This document shows positions 6,049 through 7,185 of a stretch of DNA of 7,185 bases, one piece after another. Under the pieces are notes generated by a model. It was not told the DNA's origin, did no database searches, and was given only the letters and a program-made list of their open reading frames with translations. The stretch is taken from positions 1 through 7,185 of the forward strand of contig JADGHK010000112.1 in NCBI GenBank assembly GCA_019686145.1, given 5' to 3'. The position numbers and the translations under genes were made by a program. Each line of letters opens with the position of its first letter. Within the stretch, counting starts at the first letter, position 1. The stretch is from Bryobacteraceae bacterium (GTDB taxonomy: Bacteria; Acidobacteriota; Terriglobia; Bryobacterales; Bryobacteraceae).

Positions 6049-7183
6049 CTAGTCCAGATCGTCCTTGCTGCTGTCCCCCGCGGTCTTGCCTGTACGACGC
6101 CAAACCAGGTAGGCGTGAATCAGGCTTTCCAGGTCCCCATCGAGCACCCTGTCAACGTCGCCAATGGCGAGTTTCGTGCGATGGTCTTTGACCATCCGAT
6201 AGGGCGCCAGTACGTAGCTGCGGATCTGACTGCCAAAGTTGATGTCGAGCTTGCTCTCCTCGAGCTTGTCCTGCTCGGCGCGCTTTTTGGCCATTTCATG
6301 CTCATAGAGCCGCGCCTTCAACTGCTTTAGAGCGCTTGCCCGGTTCTTGTGCTGCGACCGCTCGTTCTGGCACTGTACGACGATACCCGTCGGAAGGTGG
6401 GTGATGCGGATGGCCGAATCGGTGCGGTTTACGTGCTGCCCTCCCGCGCCGCCTGCCCGATAGGTATCGATGCGCAGATCCTCCGGCCTGATCTCAATCT
6501 TGATCTCGTCATCAACCTGCGGATAGACAAAGACGGAGGCAAACGAGGTGTGGCGCCTGGCATTGGCGTCGAACGGCGAGATCCGGACCAGCCGGTGCAC
6601 GCCAATCTCCGATTGCAGCAAGCCGTAGGCGTTTTCACCGTTGATTTCGAACGTCACCGATTTGATGCCTGCGCCTTCGCCCTCCTGCCGGTCGGTCACA
6701 ACTGCTGTGAAACCGTTGCGCTCTGTCCAACGCAGGTACATGCGAAGCAGCATCTCCGCCCAGTCCTGGCTTTCGGTGCCACCAGCACCCGGATGGATCG
6801 TCATGATGGCTCCCCGTTCCGCGTTTTCGCCGGTCAGCAACATGCCTGTCTCGATCCGCTCCAGGTGCTCGGAAAAGACCTTGAGCTCACGGGCGAGTTC
6901 GGCGCCGACATCCTCCCCTTCGCGCGACAGCTCGAAGAGGGTTTCGATATCCGATACCCGGCTCTCAATGAGACGGTCGTCCTGGAGCGCCTGCTCCAGC
7001 CTCTTCCTGTCCTGAAGGATCTTCTGGCTCTTTTCGGGGCTGTCCCAAAAACCGGGAGAAGCGATCTGCTCTTCCAGTTTCTCTAGTAAGGCTTTCTTGC
7101 TGGGGACGTCAAAGATAGCTCCGCACAGCTTCTGCCTGCTGGCGGAGCGAAGCGTACTCTCGTTCCAAATCTTCGAGGGTCAT
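6049..7183 (-). CDS. prfB: Peptide chain release factor 2 (RF2), expressed through programmed +1 frameshift
   Basis: Class I release factor that reads UGA and UAA in the ribosomal A site and triggers hydrolysis of peptidyl-tRNA in the cytoplasm. Translation from ATG at 7183 gives 24 residues starting MTLEDLEREYASLRQQ and then meets TGA (7111-7109). Skipping base 7111 continues as DVPSKKALLEKLEEQ without a stop to TAG at 6051-6049, for 377 residues in all (E. coli RF2 has 365). The stop-codon-reading tripeptide SPF, which marks RF2 rather than RF1, is at about 202-204, and the catalytic GGQ within RAGGAGGQHVNR is at about 247-249. The GAGGTESQDWAEM segment typical of the family lies near 133. 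A long acidic helical region occupies about 25-110. The gene ends in TAG, a codon read by RF1 only. Only two bases lie upstream, so its promoter and ribosome binding site are outside the window. The next gene follows within 18 nt. Confidence 0.96.
7108..7122 (-). promoter_or_regulatory. RF2 autoregulatory +1 programmed frameshift site
   Basis: Seen on the minus strand: GGAG (7122-7119), then C TAT, then CTT TGA C (7114-7108). This matches the known prfB recoding signal: an internal Shine-Dalgarno-like element just before a CUU codon, which slips forward when the in-frame UGA is decoded slowly. In E. coli the equivalent is AGGGGG TAT CTT TGA C; here the purine core is GGAG at the same register. 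Low RF2 should favour the shift into GAC (Asp25), and high RF2 should favour termination after 24 codons. The reading frames fit exactly: the zero frame from ATG 7183 ends ...AVRSYL-stop, and the +1 frame opens with DVPSKK. Confidence 0.95.
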
Positions 7184-7185
7184 AT

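Noticed and set aside
5587..6330. 247-codon plus-strand reading frame crossing sua5 and prfB
   Set aside because: It crosses a real gene junction on the other strand and shows no family features.
6049..6843. RF2 starting at the ATG at 6843 (264 residues)
   Set aside because: The frame is open upstream to 7108 and encodes conserved RF2 N-terminal sequence; with the frameshift the protein has the family's normal length.
6349..7086. 245-codon plus-strand reading frame opposite prfB
   Set aside because: It is antisense to conserved RF2 sequence, including the SPF and GGQ regions, and has no own motifs.

Overview
The window is a GC-rich (roughly 60% by eye), densely packed stretch of bacterial chromosome in which every supported gene lies on the minus strand. 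It is therefore read from right to left. Gene content (RF2, a long Sua5-type enzyme, a LytS/LytTR two-component pair, an ACS-family sugar-acid transporter and an enolase-superfamily enzyme), together with the compact layout and frequent GTG starts, would fit a soil bacterium such as an Acidobacteriota member. That assignment is inference; no rRNA or other taxonomic marker is present.

Layout in transcription order. (1) prfB (7183-6049) encodes release factor 2. Its true start is an ATG two bases from the window edge, and 24 codons later a textbook CTT TGA C programmed +1 frameshift site joins the N-terminal peptide to the rest of the protein. A plain ORF search misses the first 113 residues. 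(2) A Sua5-type threonylcarbamoyl-AMP synthase (6030-5074), needed for t6A modification of tRNA. (3) A UlaG-like metallo-beta-lactamase-fold hydrolase (5077-4223), joined to sua5 by a 4-nt ATGA overlap; its metal motif reads HxHxSH instead of HxHxDH. (4) A multi-pass membrane sensor histidine kinase of the LytS class (4219-2333), 3 nt after the hydrolase. (5) Its LytTR response regulator (2336-1608), joined by a GTGA overlap. (6) An MFS/ACS-family transporter (1571-306), separated by 36 nt that hold a perfect TATAAT. (7) The N-terminal part of a mandelate racemase/enolase-superfamily enzyme (278-1), cut by the left edge.

How they work together. The first five genes have gaps or overlaps of at most about 18 nt, so there is no room for a conventional promoter or terminator between them. 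They probably form one transcription unit with translational coupling. This places two translation-fidelity functions (stop-codon reading and t6A synthesis) ahead of a hydrolase and a complete signalling pair. The last two genes look like a sugar-acid uptake and dehydration/isomerisation module that may have its own promoter. No RNA genes, mobile elements, CRISPR arrays, intrinsic terminators or long repeats were seen. No intergenic stretch exceeds 36 nt. I do not see a clearly new system; the points most worth checking are the altered metal site, the unusual gene coupling, the kinase's unrecognised membrane sensor, and the TATAAT next to a GTG start.
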